Positions 13,601-15,681 of a DNA stretch of 15,681 nt are shown one piece after another. The notes beneath the pieces are model-generated. The model worked only from the letters and a program-made list of their open reading frames with translations, was not told the DNA's origin and ran no database searches. The DNA comes from JBBDYH01 sp040901795. Its GTDB lineage: Bacteria; Planctomycetota; Planctomycetia; Pirellulales; JALHPA01. How positions within the stretch are numbered: position 1 is the stretch's first letter; each line of letters starts with the position of its first letter. A program made the translations under genes and the position numbers. The stretch is from positions 1-15,681 of the forward strand of contig JBBDYH010000133.1 of NCBI GenBank assembly GCA_040901795.1. The letters are read 5' to 3'.

Positions 13601-15439
13601 CCGTGGATATTGAAATCCCCACAAGAGTGAGCGATTCGCCACATCCACGGCGACGACCGCGCCGGCCGAAGTAGGACACACCATCACCCCATCGGCAAAC
13701 GACGGCATTGCACCGTGCATCCGGCGAAACGAATCGGTCGCCACGGTGCTTTCGACGGTGGCCAGCGGCTGCGACCAATTGAATCTACCGCTCTGGGCAT
13801 CGAGCACGAAGAGCGTGATCTCCCCCTTCAACTCGCCGATGACGTAGAGCTGCCCGCCGATAGCCAAGGGCGCTCCGAGAAAATAGACGCCCGCCAGTTG
13901 TGGCTCGGCTTCGCCCGATTCTCCGCCGACTTCCCACAGCAGCTTCCCCTCCGTAGCCAGTTCGCGTGCCAAAAGCTTGTTGTAGGAGCCCGGGCCGTTT
14001 GGCGCCGAGCCGCGTCCGACGCGTCCAAACGCGTTGAACATGCCCGCAAACACAAACGGCTGATTGCCGCGGTCTTCCACAATGAACACCGCCCGCCCGT
14101 CGCTGGCGATCGTGCTTCGCGTCGAGAGCTTCTCCGGGTTGACGGTTAACATCGAACCGGTCATTGGATTCATGACCTGTTGGCGCGGGTTGTAATTGTC
14201 GTTTTCCCAGGTCGGGTATTCCCAGATCCGCTTGCCGGTCTGCAGGTGAACGCCCACGACCCAGCGCGGCGTGCGAACGATGGCGGTCTCGCCGACGGCC
14301 AACGGTGTCTCGGCGAGAAGGTCGATTTGGTCGGTGTCCACAAGCTGCTTGCTCATCGTTTCGCTGGCCGGTGTTGGTTTGGCATCGCTGGCCAGCGTTT
14401 GCTGCCAACGGGGTGTCGAGAGCAACGGACTGCCGCCGCTGCTGGCCGCATTGCGGGAAGGATTTCCGCGGTGGAGCGACCACTGTGCGACGTGTGCGGT
14501 AATCTCCTCCGGCGGCGTGCCTGTGTTGGCGATCAACCACTCCAAGGCATTTGCGTCGTCGGCAAACAGCGGAACGTCCTTTTCGGCGATGCGCGGACGG
14601 CTCCCATGCTTCCGCAGATCGCTCAGCAACATTTCGGCGCGGGCTGTGACGCCGGCGCGGAGCCAGCAGGTCGCCAGCGTCAGCGAGAGCGCCGGCTCGA
14701 ACCGTTCGCGCGCCCTTGGCGAGTCGTAAAGCATCTGGAAAGTCAGGGCCGCGGCCAAGGTCTGACTGTGGTCGAGATGCTGGCGTCCCAATAGCCAGGC
14801 CGCCTCGAAGCCGGCTTGCGTGTTAAAGTAACGGCGGACCACTGCGGCCACACCGTCGGTATCCGCCTCCACCACGGCTTTGTCGAGCAGATGTCGGGCA
14901 GTCGCTCCAAACTGGAGATCGTATTGAGCGATGGCTTCGGCCGGCAGACTGCCGATCAGTCGTCGCGCTTCGGCCTTCAGGCTGCGATAGAGCTGCTTGT
15001 CGCGATCGGGCTGATAAAAAAAATCCTGACCTTCACCGAGGATATCATCGAGAAATTGAAATCCATCGGCCAAATGGCCATCCGTCACAAGTTGTCCGGC
15101 CTGCTCAAGCTGGCGCACGAGCTCGCGGTTGCCGGGGAAAAGAGCATAATTCACATCCCCATCGCCCGCCGCCACCAGGCCATCGGGACCGATCTGACCA
15201 CGAAATCCGCGGCGGATGATCACCCCCCGCTGCGCCAATTGCAGAGCGGGTAACGGCCGTGCGTTGGGAACCTCCTTGACGGCATTCTCGGCCGTCGCCG
15301 GCTTACCGGTGGCTTCACCTTCCTGACCCAACGTTGACGCGCTTTGAGCAGCCGCGATCATGAGTGTCAGCGCCGCCATCAGACGCCCCACGAGACCGAC
15401 GCCTATTTCCAGCGATCGCCGCCAAGAAGCATTCAGCAT
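10655..15439 (-). CDS. Giant exported TPR/PQQ-type double beta-propeller protein
   Basis: This 1594-residue protein starts with a signal peptide (basic WRR, hydrophobic core about 12-32, cleavage near residues 34-38). Regions in order: helical TPR-like repeats (about 100-325), a first PQQ/BamB-like propeller (about 365-790), a clear TPR block (about 795-1050, with LRVRPDDPDALAMFGEILVD), a second propeller (about 1100-1545), and a low-complexity Gln/Ala/Pro tail (1547-1594). Propeller blades show the typical 'V-x-LQTGKRIWEYP', 'DAQSGRFNW', 'DVFSGQVLWTR' and 'RRTGKLLWEND' turns. The family holds both PQQ dehydrogenases and structural scaffolds; no dehydrogenase active-site motif is seen, so a protein-binding or envelope scaffold role is more likely. 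ATG 15439 has AAGGAG seven to eight bases upstream. It converges with the CBS gene. Such proteins are common in planctomycetes; the specific role is unknown. Confidence 0.88.
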   Translation of the reverse strand: MLNASWRRSLEIGVGLVGRLMAALTLMIAAAQSASTLGQEGEATGKPATAENAVKEVPNARPLPALQLAQRGVIIRRGFRGQIGPDGLVAAGDGDVNYALFPGNRELVRQLEQAGQLVTDGHLADGFQFLDDILGEGQDFFYQPDRDKQLYRSLKAEARRLIGSLPAEAIAQYDLQFGATARHLLDKAVVEADTDGVAAVVRRYFNTQAGFEAAWLLGRQHLDHSQTLAAALTFQMLYDSPRARERFEPALSLTLATCWLRAGVTARAEMLLSDLRKHGSRPRIAEKDVPLFADDANALEWLIANTGTPPEEITAHVAQWSLHRGNPSRNAASSGGSPLLSTPRWQQTLASDAKPTPASETMSKQLVDTDQIDLLAETPLAVGETAIVRTPRWVVGVHLQTGKRIWEYPTWENDNYNPRQQVMNPMTGSMLTVNPEKLSTRSTIASDGRAVFIVEDRGNQPFVFAGMFNAFGRVGRGSAPNGPGSYNKLLARELATEGKLLWEVGGESGEAEPQLAGVYFLGAPLAIGGQLYVIGELKGEITLFVLDAQSGRFNWSQPLATVESTVATDSFRRMHGAMPSFADGVMVCPTSAGAVVAVDVANRSLLWGFQYPRNQAINPYRGRRSREISNPFDGKQWTDGSVILAAGRALIAPADSDFLHCINLVDGKEGWKVPRAENLYVGGVFRDTVLVVGRQQIHGVKLGDGQSAWPAQPIGGESGGVPSGRGFLSGGHYYLPLSTAEVAKIDLADGKIKARVKSRKGYVPGNLVCYKGHVLSLNEDSLDCFFQLDEREQWAAETLRVRPDDPDALAMFGEILVDQGKLTDGLVQLERAFALAPNERVRELLIEAHLELLRQDFAGHRERAGEIEQLLREPDQKAALAREMALGLQKLGEDMAAFEYYVKMCQPGEHSQELETVAPNQLSVRRDRWVRAKVAELRAAVSSEERQKMDERIAAHFVELGGPTNVAALRQLLDYFGDDASVGKLRGEFVDRLIEAQEFLEAEWWLLRQARSSNKQEAAVAYLRLADLMLRLNRPDDAASCYRQLTRRFGDQVVADEQTGTQTVEALPDDSPVQHYLSSDRHWPKEVVKQEHAPRSLDYSGVQLEVSSGREPFFDHLTLELDPRRQQLLIRDGYGRERFQLGLNDSRRPARSVNYSSVPWARANGHILLIQERTQILAVDALTSPRDGKSRVLWRHDLADLIAEGGGMVIRSQQVGNRRVRSPWFDQTNRPIGGIWPVGYELVCLQRGNKLVGIDVFSGQVLWTRHDIAPAGEIFGDEEYLFVVPYGGDEATVLRTLDGAKVGTRTVPVNDRYATHGRKVVQLANRGGKTTVRVTDVWAGEQEREIWKQDFASSAKVESIDSDEIAILDTSGKFVIYSLDDDKQVVETKLKAEHALTDLQVFRTSERYVVLAARPLEVREGLAHRYAVQNNGSRSQPVVEGRVYGFERRTGKLLWENDFPATATLLNQPAHVPLLVFAMNVNEQSRVSAQRATTSVLCLDTRDGRIVYNEKLPGASTTVVAAADPEHQKLEIHRNTSTVSLTFGDKKPEPDQPAGGRPGADRQQGEKDDAAAAADQPEQQPAAVPARPADIPSR

Positions 15440-15462
15440 CGCACCGCTCCTTCACTGTATGC

Positions 15463-15479
15463 CACGGGCTCTGCCCGTG
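15463..15479. repeat. Perfect short hairpin in the leader of the propeller gene
   Basis: CACGGGC (15463-15469) and GCCCGTG (15473-15479) pair perfectly over a three-base loop, 23 bases before the propeller gene's ATG and just before its ribosome site. Similar 'CCACGGGCTCTGCCCGTG' units recur in planctomycete genomes (recollection). It could be a dispersed repeat or affect mRNA stability. Confidence 0.75.
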
Positions 15480-15595
15480 CTCGTGTGCCGCGCTTAAAAC
15501 ACCTACTAGCGTATCCCCACGCGCTGGCGACAGCAACGCTTTTTCCGCCTGGTTTGTCTCAGCCCCACGTTTAGGAGTACCTTAGCAATTGACGC

Positions 15596-15630
15596 ACTCA
15601 CTACTCACCACTCACCACTCACCACTCACC
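15596..15630. repeat. Tandem heptamer ACTCACC, four exact copies plus one variant
   Basis: ACTCACT (15596-15602) is followed by four exact ACTCACC units (15603-15630). The unit differs from ACTCCGC at 5648 at two positions. It runs directly into a different tandem repeat. The rest of 15440-15681, apart from the leader hairpin, shows no gene. Confidence 0.9.
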
Positions 15631-15681
15631 AGGCCACCAGTTACCAGGCCACCAGTTACCAGGCCACCAGACCACCAGACC
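15631..15681. repeat. Tandem 15-mer AGGCCACCAGTTACC, continuing past the window edge
   Basis: Two exact 15-base units (15631-15645, 15646-15660) are followed by AGGCCACCAG-ACCACCAG-ACC to the end of the window. The array shortens to an 8-base unit (ACCACCAG) and is cut by the window edge, so its full length is unknown. Confidence 0.9.

Noticed and set aside
13785..14540. 251-residue minus-strand frame within the propeller gene
   Set aside because: It is a shifted frame of the propeller gene, Arg/Gln-rich and without domain features.
15596..15681. CRISPR array
   Set aside because: The units are contiguous short tandem repeats with no unique spacers, and no cas genes are present.

Overview
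The window reads like chromosomal DNA of a planctomycete, most likely of the Pirellulales/Pirellula type. This is inferred from the gene mix: a long pseudopilin, a secreted two-domain DUF1080 protein, a wax-synthase-like membrane acyltransferase, a very large periplasmic PQQ-type propeller protein and a KaiC-like ATPase. Moderately GC-rich codon use and many intergenic hairpin and 7-bp tandem repeats fit the same picture. No rRNA, tRNA, CRISPR array, integrase or transposase was seen.

Layout, left half (all + strand). At 183-1547 is a PulJ/GspJ-like pseudopilin, coupled without a gap to a small protein resembling only the N-terminal jelly-roll of family 2 glycoside hydrolases (1548-1943). A 27-bp-arm inverted repeat follows (1972-2038). 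Next come an exported double DUF1080 protein (2161-3342), a 61-residue Lys/Ala-rich histone-tail-like protein (3353-3538), a wax-synthase/MBOAT-like enzyme (3566-4528) and a four-helix membrane partner (4537-4956). A YefM-YoeB toxin-antitoxin operon (5058-5616) has its own promoter and a TGTACA-containing operator. A KaiC/RecA-like ATPase (5675-6553) follows a heptamer tandem repeat.

Right half. A two-component system on the minus strand is transcribed from a candidate promoter near 9428-9469: first an OmpR-family regulator (9344-8646), then a histidine kinase (8550-6550). The kinase has a large extracytoplasmic domain and no HAMP domain. The 95-bp gap between them is filled by three different repeats. 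The kinase converges on the ATPase gene and both stop codons share one CTAG. A divergent gene (9725-10624, +) encodes the most unusual protein here: a Flp/TadE-pilin-like N-terminus, a second membrane segment and a CBS-domain pair. It converges on a 1594-residue TPR/double beta-propeller protein (15439-10655, -). The window ends in tandem heptamer and 15-mer repeats.

The genes do not form one pathway. The strongest local units are pseudopilin plus jelly-roll protein, wax-synthase-like enzyme plus membrane partner, YefM plus YoeB, and regulator plus kinase. The best candidates for something undescribed are the pilin-like/CBS fusion, the jelly-roll protein coupled to the pseudopilin, and the recurrent 7-bp-period intergenic repeats.
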